A stretch of 64,000 nt of DNA from contig JASLGG010000032.1 of the NCBI GenBank assembly GCA_030150265.1, forward strand, positions 310,001 to 374,000, written 5' to 3'. The notes under the pieces were generated by a model. The model ran no database searches, was not told where the DNA came from, and saw nothing but the letters and a program-made list of their open reading frames with translations. The DNA is from Protaetiibacter sp. GTDB taxonomy: Bacteria > Actinomycetota > Actinomycetes > Actinomycetales > Microbacteriaceae. This document shows, in pieces, positions 17,108-25,313 of the stretch (position 1 is the first letter of the stretch; each line of letters starts with the position of its first letter). Both the position numbers and the translations under genes were made by a program.

Positions 17108-18050
17108 CGCGCGCCGCGACCCAGCGCTCGGCCTCCGCCGCGGCCGGGTGAGGCGATGCCGCGAGCAGCGCGCGCATGACCTCGATGCGCGGGAACGCGC
17201 GCCCCGCGCCCACGACCGTGGTGGCCGCGCCGCCCGCCGCGTTGGCGACGAGGGCGGCGGCCTCGGCGTCGAGGCCGTCGCGGCGAGCCACCAGGAAGGC
17301 CGCGGTGAAGGCGTCGCCCGCGCCCGTGGTGTCGACCACGGCGGGGGAGAGCGCGGGAACCCGGATGCGGTCGCCGGCGATCACGGTGCAGCCCTCCGCG
17401 CCGTGCTTCACGACCACCGTCGCGGCGAGCCCGTCGAGCGCGGGGGCTCCCGCCGCCTCCGCGGCGCGCGCGAGGTCGCCGGCGTCGCCCACGAGCAGGG
17501 TCACGCCGGGCAGCACGGCGGCGAGCGCGGCGATCGCCTCGTCGGGAGGCACCGCGGGGATGTCGACGCTCACCGTGCCGCCGCGGGCGGCGATCCGCTC
17601 GATCACGGTGGTCGCGGTGCGGCGCTGCTCCCCCTCGTAGAAGGAGTACGCCGAGACGTGCAGGTGCTCGACGTCGGCGAGCTGCGGCGCGGTCGGCACC
17701 GTGAGGCGTCGGCTCGTGCCGCGGTAGGCGAACATGGTGCGCTGGCCGCCGTCGGTCACGATCGTGATGTTGGTCTGGGTGGGCTCCCGCGGGTCGAACT
17801 GCACGGCCGAGACGTCGAGCCCCTCGGCCGCCATCTCGGCGCGGGAGTGCTCGCCGTCGGCGTCCTGCCCGACGCGCACGAACATCCGTCCCGGGGCGCC
17901 GAGGCGGCTCGCCACGACGGCCGTGTTGACGACCGAGCCGCCGAGCGAGCGGGTCTGCGCGTGCGCGATGCCGTCCTCCCCCTCGCGGGGGTAGTGGTCG
18001 ATGTGCAGCGTCAGGTCGGCGTTGAGGTCGCCCAGGAACCCGATGACCAT
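17097..18050 (-). CDS. PfkB/ribokinase family carbohydrate kinase
   Basis: ATP-dependent sugar (or nucleoside) kinase (317 aa). The N-terminal GFLGDLNADLTLHIDHYPREGE and LGGSVVNTAVVASRLG are the substrate-lid region; VVDTTGAGDAFTAAF carries the anion hole and catalytic Asp of the PfkB signature 2. ATG 18050 with GGAGG 5 nt upstream. Divergent from the RpiR regulator across 113 bp containing TACTAT, a possible -10 for this strand. The substrate is unknown; linkage to RpiR suggests a sugar phosphate pathway. Confidence 0.9.
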   Translation of the reverse strand: MVIGFLGDLNADLTLHIDHYPREGEDGIAHAQTRSLGGSVVNTAVVASRLGAPGRMFVRVGQDADGEHSRAEMAAEGLDVSAVQFDPREPTQTNITIVTDGGQRTMFAYRGTSRRLTVPTAPQLADVEHLHVSAYSFYEGEQRRTATTVIERIAARGGTVSVDIPAVPPDEAIAALAAVLPGVTLLVGDAGDLARAAEAAGAPALDGLAATVVVKHGAEGCTVIAGDRIRVPALSPAVVDTTGAGDAFTAAFLVARRDGLDAEAAALVANAAGGAATTVVGAGRAFPRIEVMRALLAASPHPAAAEAERWVAARVRS

Positions 18051-18163
18051 CGCGTCGCCTCCCGTGCCGTCTCGCGGATGCCGTCGAGCCGATAGTAGCA
18101 AAACCACAGGCATCTGCGATTCTTCGTGGTGATACCATTTCGGCGAGCGGGAGCGGAGGGGAC

Positions 18164-19018
18164 ATGGCCGAGCAGCGTGCCGACGGCGGCGCAGCCGCCC
18201 GCATCCGCGGCAGCCTCGCCGCGATGACCTCCGCCGAGCGCACGGTCGCCGAGTGGGTGCTCGCCCACCCCGAGCCGCTGCTCGCGCTCTCGATGTCGCA
18301 GCTCGCCGACGAGTGCCGGGTGAGCGACACCACCGTGCTGCGGATGTGCCGCACCGCCGGCTTCGACGGCTACACCGCCGTCAAGCTCGCCATCGCGCAG
18401 GACCTCGTGTCGCCCGCGCAACTGCTGCAGCACGACCTCGAGGAGGGCGACTCGACGGCCGACGTCGTGCGCAAGCTCTTCGCCGCCAGCAGCCAGGCGA
18501 TGAACGACACCGCCTCCCTCCTCGACCCGGCCTCCCTCGACCGCGTCGTCGGCTACCTCGAGAGCGCCCGCACCACGCTCGTGTGCGCGGTCGGCGCCTC
18601 CCAGATCGTGGCCCAGTCCATCGACCTGCGCCTGCTGCGCCTCGGGCTGCACTGCACGGCTCCCGCCGACAGCCAGAACCAGCTCGCCCGCGCGGCGCTC
18701 CTCGAGCCCGGCGACCTCGTGATCGCAGTCAGCTACTCGGGCACCACCAAGGACCTGCTCGCGGTGGCCGAGCTCGCGCACGCTCGCGGCATCCGGATCG
18801 TCGTGATCACCGGCAACGCCGCCTCGCCCCTCGCCCGCCTCGCGGACGAGTGCCTCGTGGCGGTCTCGCGCGAGGTGCGCGGCGAGCCGTACGCGGGCGG
18901 GCTCGCCCAGCTCGCGATCGTCGACGCGCTCTCGATCGTCTACGCGCTCCGCCACCTCGACGCGACGAGCGAGGCCGAGAGCCGCATCGCGCGGGCGATC
19001 CAGGGCAAGCACCTCTGA
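18164..19018 (+). CDS. RpiR/MurR family regulator with SIS domain
   Basis: Transcription factor of 284 aa: N-terminal RpiR HTH (MTSAERTVAEWVLAHP...SQLADECRVSDTTVLRMCR) and C-terminal SIS sugar-phosphate-binding domain (VCAVGASQIVAQSID...AVSYSGTTKDLLAVAELA). ATG 18164 with GGAGGGG just upstream. It probably senses a phosphosugar, plausibly the product of the divergent PfkB kinase. TGGTGATACCA (about 18142-18152) in the shared promoter is an imperfect palindrome that could be its operator (inference). The TrpF-like gene follows after 59 nt. Confidence 0.9.
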   Translation: MAEQRADGGAAARIRGSLAAMTSAERTVAEWVLAHPEPLLALSMSQLADECRVSDTTVLRMCRTAGFDGYTAVKLAIAQDLVSPAQLLQHDLEEGDSTADVVRKLFAASSQAMNDTASLLDPASLDRVVGYLESARTTLVCAVGASQIVAQSIDLRLLRLGLHCTAPADSQNQLARAALLEPGDLVIAVSYSGTTKDLLAVAELAHARGIRIVVITGNAASPLARLADECLVAVSREVRGEPYAGGLAQLAIVDALSIVYALRHLDATSEAESRIARAIQGKHL

Positions 19019-19077
19019 CCCCTCCGACCCCCCCACCGGACGCCCGCGCGCGGGCCCGCAGACCGAAAGGCCACCCC

Positions 19078-19746
19078 ATGAAGACCCAGATCTACACGAT
19101 GCAGACCGTCGAGGAGGCCCTCGCCGTCATCGAGCAGGGGGTCGACTTCATCGGCCTGACCCCCGCCGACCGCGGCCTGCCGGGCGAGATCGGCTTCGCG
19201 CAGGCGCGCGCCATCCGCGACGCCGCGCACGAGCGGGCTGTCGTGGTGGCACTGAGTGTCGAGGACGACGAGGACGACATCGTCGCGATGGTCGACGCGG
19301 TGAAGCCGGATGTGCTGCACCTGTGCGGCGACATCGCGGTCGTCGACGCGGCGGCGGTCGCCCGCATCCGGGCACGCATCGGCGACACGAAGCTCATGCA
19401 GGCGATCCCGGTGGGGGGCCAGGAGTCGGTCGAGGTCGCGAAGGAGTTCGCGCCGCTCGCCGACTACCTCATCCTCGACACCTACTCCACCGAGCTGAAC
19501 GCCATCGGCGCGGCCGGTGCCACCCACGACTGGGCGGTGAGCGCGGCGATCGTCGAGGCGGTCGACGTGCCCGTGATCCTGGCGGGCGGACTCAGCCCCG
19601 CGAACGTCGCCGAGGCGATCGCGGTCGTGAGGCCCTTCGCCGTCGACTCGCTCACCCGCACCAACGAGCCGCTGCCCGGCGGCGGGTTCCGCAAGGACAT
19701 CGCCGCGGTGCGCGCGTTCGTGGAGGCGGCGCGCGCGGCGGGCTGA
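19078..19746 (+). CDS. TrpF-like (beta/alpha)8 barrel protein lacking catalytic Cys
   Basis: 222-aa protein resembling phosphoribosylanthranilate isomerase. PVILAGGLSPANVAEAI and ILDTYS...THDW match TrpF phosphate-binding and Asp motifs. The family's N-terminal K-I-C-G motif with the catalytic cysteine is replaced by MKTQIYTMQTVEEA, so the usual base is missing while the Asp of LILDT is kept. No trp gene is nearby; neighbours are RpiR and a PfkB kinase. It is therefore more likely an isomerase or epimerase of another phosphosugar than a tryptophan enzyme. ATG 19078 has GAAAGG 7 nt upstream. Confidence 0.75.
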   Translation: MKTQIYTMQTVEEALAVIEQGVDFIGLTPADRGLPGEIGFAQARAIRDAAHERAVVVALSVEDDEDDIVAMVDAVKPDVLHLCGDIAVVDAAAVARIRARIGDTKLMQAIPVGGQESVEVAKEFAPLADYLILDTYSTELNAIGAAGATHDWAVSAAIVEAVDVPVILAGGLSPANVAEAIAVVRPFAVDSLTRTNEPLPGGGFRKDIAAVRAFVEAARAAG

Positions 19747-19817
19747 GCCGCGCATCCGCCGTCCCGAGCCTCCACGCCCACTGGCAGGGGCACGCGCCGC
19801 CCCGATAGCCTCGTGGC

Positions 19818-21104
19818 ATGAGAATCCTGCTGGTGGGGGCGGGCGGTGTCGGAGATGCCATCGCCAAGATCGCCGCCCGACGCGCCTTCTTCGAGACCAT
19901 CGTCGTCAGCGACTACGACATCGCCCGCGCGGAGCGCACGATCGCCTGGATCGAGGCGAAGCACGGACCCCAGAACGGGCGCTTCGTCGCGTCGCGGATC
20001 GACGCATCCGACCCCGACTCGGTGGCGGCGGTCGCGCGCGAGCACGGCGCCACGCACGTGATGAACGCCGTCGAGCCGAAGTTCGTGCCGACGATCTTCG
20101 CGGGCGCGCTCGCGGCGGGCGCCGACTACCTCGACATGGCGATGAGCCTCTCGGAGCCGCACCCCGAGCGCCCCTACTCCGAGACCGGCGTGAAGCTCGG
20201 CGACGACCAGTTCGCCCAGGCGCCCGACTGGGAGAAGGCCGGCCGCCTCGCGCTCGTCGGCATGGGCGTCGAGCCCGGGCTCTCCGACGTCTTCGCCCGC
20301 TACGCCTCCGACGAGCTGTTCAGCGAGATCGACGAGCTCGGCACCCGCGACGGCGCCAACCTCGTGGTGCGCGACGAGGCGGGCAACGAGATCTTCGCCC
20401 CGTCGTTCTCGATCTGGACCACCATCGAGGAGTGCCTCAACCCGCCCGTGATCTGGGAGAAGGACCGCGGCTGGTACACGACCGAGCCGTTCTCGGAGCC
20501 CGAGGTGTTCGACTTCCCCGAGGGCATCGGGCCCGTCGAGTGCGTCAACGTCGAGCACGAGGAGGTGCTGCTCATGCCGCGCTTCCTCGACGCCAAGCGG
20601 GTCACCTTCAAGTACGGGCTCGGCGACGAGTTCATCGGCGTGCTCAAGACGCTCAATCTGCTGGGCCTCGACAAGACGGCGCCCCTCCGGGTGCGCAGCG
20701 CGAACGGCCCCGTCGAGGTGGCCCCCCGGGATGTCGTGGCCGCCTCGCTGCCCGACCCCGCCACGATCGGCCCCCGGATGACGGGCAAGACCTGCGCGGG
20801 CGTGTGGGTCACCGGTCGTGGCGTCGACGGGCAGCCGCGCGAGGTGTACCTCTACCACGTCTCCGACAACGAGTGGACGATGGCCGAGTACGAGAGCCAG
20901 TGCGTCGTGTGGCAGACCGCCCTCAACCCGGTGATCGCGCTCGAGCTGCTCGCGAACGGGAGCTGGTCCGGAAGCGGCGTGCTGGGGCCGGAGGCCTTCC
21001 CGGCGGCCCCGTTCCTCGAGCTCATGGCGCGACCGGAGGCCGAGGGCGGCTACGGGCAGGCATGGGGGCTCGAGGACCGCGCCGCCGCGGTCGCCGCCGT
21101 CTGA
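19818..21104 (+). CDS. Saccharopine dehydrogenase family oxidoreductase
   Basis: NAD(P)-dependent enzyme of the Lys9/carboxynorspermidine-dehydrogenase family (428 aa). Rossmann start MRILLVGAGGVGDAIAK, then DYDIARAERT, VMNAVEP and a GMGVEPGLSDVFARYA segment typical of COG1748 proteins. These enzymes form or cleave a C-N bond between an amino acid and an aldehyde or keto acid; which pair is unknown here. ATG 19818 is 6 nt behind TAGCCT (19806-19811), so probably leaderless. Overlaps the GNAT gene by one base (TGATG). A LysA-type decarboxylase, the usual partner in carboxyspermidine pathways, lies 3 kb away. Confidence 0.85.
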   Translation: MRILLVGAGGVGDAIAKIAARRAFFETIVVSDYDIARAERTIAWIEAKHGPQNGRFVASRIDASDPDSVAAVAREHGATHVMNAVEPKFVPTIFAGALAAGADYLDMAMSLSEPHPERPYSETGVKLGDDQFAQAPDWEKAGRLALVGMGVEPGLSDVFARYASDELFSEIDELGTRDGANLVVRDEAGNEIFAPSFSIWTTIEECLNPPVIWEKDRGWYTTEPFSEPEVFDFPEGIGPVECVNVEHEEVLLMPRFLDAKRVTFKYGLGDEFIGVLKTLNLLGLDKTAPLRVRSANGPVEVAPRDVVAASLPDPATIGPRMTGKTCAGVWVTGRGVDGQPREVYLYHVSDNEWTMAEYESQCVVWQTALNPVIALELLANGSWSGSGVLGPEAFPAAPFLELMARPEAEGGYGQAWGLEDRAAAVAAV

Positions 21105-21718
21105 TGAGCGACGACGCCATCCGCCGCTACCGACCGGACGACCTCGGGCGGCTGCGCGAGATCTGCGTGCGCACCGGGGCGGCCGGGGGAGACGCCACCG
21201 GCCGCTGGTCGACCGACGACCTGCTGCCCGATCTCTTCCTCGAGCCGTACGTGACGGCGGCGCCCGACTGGGCGTGGGTGGTCGACGAGGGCGACGGGCC
21301 GCTCGGCTACCTCGTCGCGACGCCCGACACCCGGGCGTTCGTGCGCTGGTGGCGGGCGCGATGGACGCCGTGGTTCGCCGAGCGCTACCCGGAGCCCGTC
21401 GAACCCTCCACCGACGAGGACCACCTGGTGCGCCGCGGCCACCACCCCGAGGTGCTGTTCATCCCGGAGGTGGACGAGTATCCGGCGCACCTGCACATCG
21501 ACCTGCTGCCCGAGGCGCAGGGCCGCGGCTACGGGCGCACGCTCATCGAGAGCATGCTCATCACCTCGCTCGCGAAGGCGTCGGTGCCGGGGGTCTACCT
21601 CACGATGGACCCCGCGAACACCGCCGGCTACGGCTTCTACCGTGCCCTCGGCTTCGAGGACCTGCCCTCCTCGAGCCCCCGCGGCCCCGTTCTGGGCCGC
21701 TGGATCTCCCCGCGCTGA
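21104..21718 (+). CDS. GNAT family N-acetyltransferase
   Basis: 204-aa acetyl-CoA-dependent acetyltransferase. The pyrophosphate-binding motif is LLPEAQGRGYGRTLIESML, followed by NTAGYGFYRALGFEDL, the usual GNAT C-terminal motif. The tryptophan-rich middle (FVRWWRARWTPWFAERYPEP) resembles GNAT proteins related to the C-terminal domain of O-GlcNAcase-type proteins. The start overlaps the stop of the saccharopine-dehydrogenase-family gene, so the pair is translationally coupled and probably shares a pathway. Acceptor substrate unknown. Confidence 0.85.
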   Translation: MSDDAIRRYRPDDLGRLREICVRTGAAGGDATGRWSTDDLLPDLFLEPYVTAAPDWAWVVDEGDGPLGYLVATPDTRAFVRWWRARWTPWFAERYPEPVEPSTDEDHLVRRGHHPEVLFIPEVDEYPAHLHIDLLPEAQGRGYGRTLIESMLITSLAKASVPGVYLTMDPANTAGYGFYRALGFEDLPSSSPRGPVLGRWISPR

Positions 21719-21753
21719 GTTGTTGTGCGCCGCCGTGATCGGCGGCGCCGGTC

Positions 21754-22386
21754 TCAGAACCGGACGGGCAGGCCGAGCAGCGACATGATCCAGACGGCGA
21801 GGGCGAGGCCGCCGATCGCGAGCACGGTGAGGAGCGCCACCTGCAGCAGCCGACTGCCCTCGAACCAGTACGCGGACCCCTGGTAGGTGCGGAAGAAGTC
21901 GCGGCGCGTCATCGGCTCGGCCACCTGCTCGGCGGGCACGGGGAGCGCTGCGGCGAGCGTGCGCAGATCGGCCTCGTGCCAGAAGTTGCCGCGCATCCGG
22001 AACACCCGGCGACCGTCGGCATCCGTCACGAGCAGCTGCATCACCGGCTGCGGCACCGCGCCCACATAGGTGGGCACGAGCAGCACGCGGCGGATGCGGC
22101 CGAGCGGCACGCGCACGAGCGGGGTGAAGATGCCGTTGCCGATCAGCTCGGTCGCGGTGACGGCGCAGTACACGTTGAGCTGCCGCCAGAGCAGCAGCAG
22201 GGCGAACGACACGGTGACCGCGTGGGCGACGCCGACGACGAGCAGGCCGCCGTGGGTGGCGGCGAACCAGTACGCGACCGCGAAGAGCGGGGTCGTCCCG
22301 AGCAGGATCGCGGCGAGCGCGTTGCTGAGGAGCGACACCTTGGGGCGCACGTGCACCACGGTCGAGTCGCGCGTCGTGCCCCCCAC
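21754..22386 (-). CDS. Membrane protein, unknown function
   Basis: About 210 aa. Two hydrophobic helices near the N-terminus, a soluble middle of PH-like character (AVTATELIGNGIFTPLVRVPLGRIRRVLLVP) and one C-terminal helix. I do not recognise a named family. Start placed at GTG 22386 because TAGCCT (22398-22393 on this strand) lies exactly 6 nt upstream; GTG 22392 would abut the -10 box. Stands alone between GNAT (converging) and the S12 hydrolase. Confidence 0.7.
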   Translation of the reverse strand: MGGTTRDSTVVHVRPKVSLLSNALAAILLGTTPLFAVAYWFAATHGGLLVVGVAHAVTVSFALLLLWRQLNVYCAVTATELIGNGIFTPLVRVPLGRIRRVLLVPTYVGAVPQPVMQLLVTDADGRRVFRMRGNFWHEADLRTLAAALPVPAEQVAEPMTRRDFFRTYQGSAYWFEGSRLLQVALLTVLAIGGLALAVWIMSLLGLPVRF

Positions 22387-22395
22387 GGTCACAGG

Positions 22396-24036
22396 CTACG
22401 CGGTGAAGGCTCTCGAGTAGCGGCATCCGTCGCGTTCGGCCCACGGCGAGCTGCCGTCGACGGGCGGGGCGAACCGGATGCGCTCGGGCAGCGCGGGATC
22501 GGCGCCGACCCGGTAGAGGCCGTCGCCGAGCGGCACGAGCGGGGTGTCCGCGGAGGGCGCCTCGACGCCTCCGGACGCGATGAGCCAGAGGCCCCCGTCG
22601 CGTGCGACGACGCGGAAGTCAGGGAACCACGGGCTGTAGGAGCGGTAGTGCCCGAGGTGCGCGACCGCGTCGGCGGGCGGCGCGGGCTCGGCGGCGAGCG
22701 GCTCGCGCCGGAACAGCAGCGGGCCCCACGCCCAGCCGGCGGGGTCGACGGTGAGCGCGAAGCCGCGCAGCGCCGGATGCCGGGTGACGGCCCGATCGCC
22801 CCACCCCCACAGGAGCGGCGCCGTGACGCCGTCGAGCGCGACGTCGAGCCGCACGCGGCCGGGCGCATCCGCGGTCGCGGTCACCTCCAGCACGCGCTCG
22901 CCGGCGCTCCCGGATGCCGTGAAGCGTCCGGTGCGCCCGTGCGCCGAGCGCGGCACAGCCTCGCCCGCGCCGCTCGCCCACAGCGCCGGGTCGAGCGCGT
23001 CGTCGCCGCCCGCGGCGATCGTGCGGGCGATCGCCTCGGCGACCGGCGAGTCGCCGTCGGCGGTCGTCACGACCGCGACGACGCGTCCCGTCGCGACGTC
23101 GACGTGCAGGAAGGAGGCGTAGCCGACCATGCCGCCGCCGTGGCTCAGCACGACCCCGGCAGGGGTGCGCTCGACGTTGACGCCGAGGCCGTAGCGGCTC
23201 GAGAGCGTGGGGGCGGCACCCGGCACGACGACGACGTCCTCGCCCTCGGGGGCGAGCGCGCCGGTCATGCGCGCGAAGGAGTCCTCCGAGATCACGCGGG
23301 CGCCGTGATCCGTCGCCCCGCGCGCGAGCAGCAGCCGGCCGAGGCGCACGAGGTCCGCCACGGGGGAGGCGAGGCTCCCGTCGGCGCCCGCCACCTCGAG
23401 CACGGGTGCGTGCTGGAGCGGGTCGCCCGGGACCCAGGGCCGGTCGTCGGCGACGCGGCTCGTGCCGCGGGCGAGGAGCGGCAGGTCGTCGTAGGTGACC
23501 CGGGGGAGCGTCGACCGCATCCCGGCGGGCAGCAGCACGCGCTCGCGGACGAGCTCGGGGAAGGGGCGGCCGCCGGCGCGTGCGCCGACGAGCCCGAGCA
23601 GCAGGTAGCCGACGTTGGAGTAGTGGAACACCCCGGGTGCCGCGGGCTCGCCCGGGTAGCCGGCGACCTGTCCGGCCTCGTCGGGGAGCGCGTCGATCGA
23701 GGCGACGAGCCCCGCCGTGTGCGAGAGCAGCCGCTCGAGGGTGAGCTCGGATCCGCGAAGGCCCGTGGGGAGGCCGTCGAGCAGCTCGGACACCGGCTGG
23801 TCGAGGCGCAGCAGGCCGTCGTCGACGAGCGTCAGGATCACGAGCGCCGTCGTGATCTTGCTGATGGAGCCGATCTCGAAGAGGTGCCCGGAGGTCGCGG
23901 GGGCGCCGCTCGCGAGGTCTGCGACGCCGAAGGCCCACTCCGCGACCCCGCCGTCCGCATCCGCGACCGCGACGGCGCCGCCCGGCACGCCCCATGCGGC
24001 GGCGATGCGGGCCGCGACCTCGCCGGGCGTCGTCAT
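22396..24036 (-). CDS. Serine hydrolase, beta-lactamase/S12 family
   Basis: Penicillin-binding-like serine hydrolase (546 aa) without a signal peptide. Catalytic S57-I-S-K60 (SxxK), Y-S-N (YxN) and a later HGGGMVGY (HxG position) are all visible. After the catalytic domain (about 1-350) comes a roughly 190-aa beta-rich C-terminal domain, as in D-aminopeptidase, esterase and EstB-like S12 proteins. Cytoplasmic location and last position in the peptidase/decarboxylase operon suggest hydrolysis of an amide or ester in an imported compound, possibly with a D-residue. The start overlaps the LysA-like stop (ATGA). Confidence 0.87.
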   Translation of the reverse strand: MTTPGEVAARIAAAWGVPGGAVAVADADGGVAEWAFGVADLASGAPATSGHLFEIGSISKITTALVILTLVDDGLLRLDQPVSELLDGLPTGLRGSELTLERLLSHTAGLVASIDALPDEAGQVAGYPGEPAAPGVFHYSNVGYLLLGLVGARAGGRPFPELVRERVLLPAGMRSTLPRVTYDDLPLLARGTSRVADDRPWVPGDPLQHAPVLEVAGADGSLASPVADLVRLGRLLLARGATDHGARVISEDSFARMTGALAPEGEDVVVVPGAAPTLSSRYGLGVNVERTPAGVVLSHGGGMVGYASFLHVDVATGRVVAVVTTADGDSPVAEAIARTIAAGGDDALDPALWASGAGEAVPRSAHGRTGRFTASGSAGERVLEVTATADAPGRVRLDVALDGVTAPLLWGWGDRAVTRHPALRGFALTVDPAGWAWGPLLFRREPLAAEPAPPADAVAHLGHYRSYSPWFPDFRVVARDGGLWLIASGGVEAPSADTPLVPLGDGLYRVGADPALPERIRFAPPVDGSSPWAERDGCRYSRAFTA

Positions 24037-25313
24037 CCGCGCTCCAGCAGCTGCTCGCGGCGCAGGAGGTCGTCGAAGGTCTCGCGGCGCACCGCGAGCC
24101 GCGAGCCGCCGTCGGAGCAGAACACCACGGGCGGCCGCAGCGCCGTGTTGTAGTTGTTCGACATCGTGTAGCAGTAGGCGCCCGTGACCGGCACGGTGAC
24201 GAGGTCGCCGACCCGCGGCGCCACGACGCGCGCGTCCTTCGCCAGATAGTCGCCCGACTCGCAGTGTCGGCCCACCACGTCGACCGTCTCGGCGGGCCCC
24301 GAGCGGTCGATGACCGCGGGCTCGAAGGCCTGGCCGTAGAGCGACACCTCGAGGTTGTCGCCCATGCCGCCGTCGACGGCCGCGTGGGTCTTGACGCCGC
24401 GCTTGACGGTCACCACGCGGTACGCCGTCACGCCGTTGCGCGCCCCCATCGAGCGACCGGGCTCGACGAGCAGCTCGACGTCGTCGCCGAGCTGTCGGTG
24501 CACGCGCGACACCACGAGCTCGGCGTACTCGTCGACGCTCGGCGCGCGGTCCTCGCGCACGTAGCGCACGCCGAGGCCGCCGCCGAGGTCGTAGACGCCG
24601 AAGCGCTCGAACTCGGCGAGCGCCGCGACCTCCGCCTCGAACTGCTCGAGCGAGAGCAGCTGCGAGCCGACGTGGGCGTGCAGGCCGCGGAGGTCGAGCA
24701 TCCGTTCCCGCCGGATGGCGGCGATCACCTCGGGCACCTGGGCGGTCGGGATGCCGAACTTCGAGGCGTCGTGGCCGGTCGCCATGGCCTCGTGGGTCTT
24801 CGCGGCGACGCTCGGGCTGACCCGCAGCAGCACGGGCACGGGCTCGTCGGCGAGGCGCGCGATGCGCTCCACGTCGTCGAGGTTGTCGATCACGATGTAG
24901 CGCACGCGGTGGCGGATGGCGGCGGCGATGTCGTCGTCGGTCTTGGCGTTGCCGTGGAACACCATCTTCGCGGGGTCGGCGCCCGCCGCGACGGCGAGGC
25001 GCAGCTCTCCCGCGGCGGCGGTGTCGGTGCCGCAGCCCTCCTGGGCGGTCACGCCGATGACGGATGCCGAGGGGAACGACTTGGCGGCAAACAGCACGAG
25101 CGAGTTCGCGTGGCGCCGGCGGAAGGCGTCGACGTACTCGCGAGCCCGGCGCCGCAGCGCGCCCTCGTCGATGAGGTAGGCGGGGGTGCCGTACCGCTCG
25201 GCGAGGTCGGCGACCGCGCAGCCGCCGATGAGCATCCGCCCCTCGGCGTCGAGGCTCGTGCCGTCGGGGTAGAGGCTCAGGTCGATGTCGTGCGGGGTCA
25301 GCGTGTCGCTCAT
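24033..25313 (-). CDS. LysA-type PLP decarboxylase (diaminopimelate decarboxylase family)
   Basis: Fold-type III PLP enzyme (426 aa). PLP lysine K78 in FAAKSFPS, HVGSQL, the GGGLGVRY phosphate loop, EPGRSM and GRHCESGD with the catalytic cysteine of the second subunit all match diaminopimelate decarboxylase. The operon is catabolic rather than biosynthetic, so it may decarboxylate a different meso- or D-diamino acid or a carboxy-polyamine. Overlaps neighbours on both sides by ATGA, so it is firmly part of the operon FGGY kinase-decarboxylase-S12 hydrolase. Confidence 0.85.
   Translation of the reverse strand: MSDTLTPHDIDLSLYPDGTSLDAEGRMLIGGCAVADLAERYGTPAYLIDEGALRRRAREYVDAFRRRHANSLVLFAAKSFPSASVIGVTAQEGCGTDTAAAGELRLAVAAGADPAKMVFHGNAKTDDDIAAAIRHRVRYIVIDNLDDVERIARLADEPVPVLLRVSPSVAAKTHEAMATGHDASKFGIPTAQVPEVIAAIRRERMLDLRGLHAHVGSQLLSLEQFEAEVAALAEFERFGVYDLGGGLGVRYVREDRAPSVDEYAELVVSRVHRQLGDDVELLVEPGRSMGARNGVTAYRVVTVKRGVKTHAAVDGGMGDNLEVSLYGQAFEPAVIDRSGPAETVDVVGRHCESGDYLAKDARVVAPRVGDLVTVPVTGAYCYTMSNNYNTALRPPVVFCSDGGSRLAVRRETFDDLLRREQLLERG

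Noticed and set aside
19078..19746. Calling the barrel protein trpF
   Set aside because: Catalytic Cys motif absent and no tryptophan genes nearby.
24033..25313. Calling the PLP decarboxylase lysA
   Set aside because: Motifs match LysA, but the setting between a sugar kinase and an S12 hydrolase, without argS/hom/thrB neighbours, argues for another substrate.
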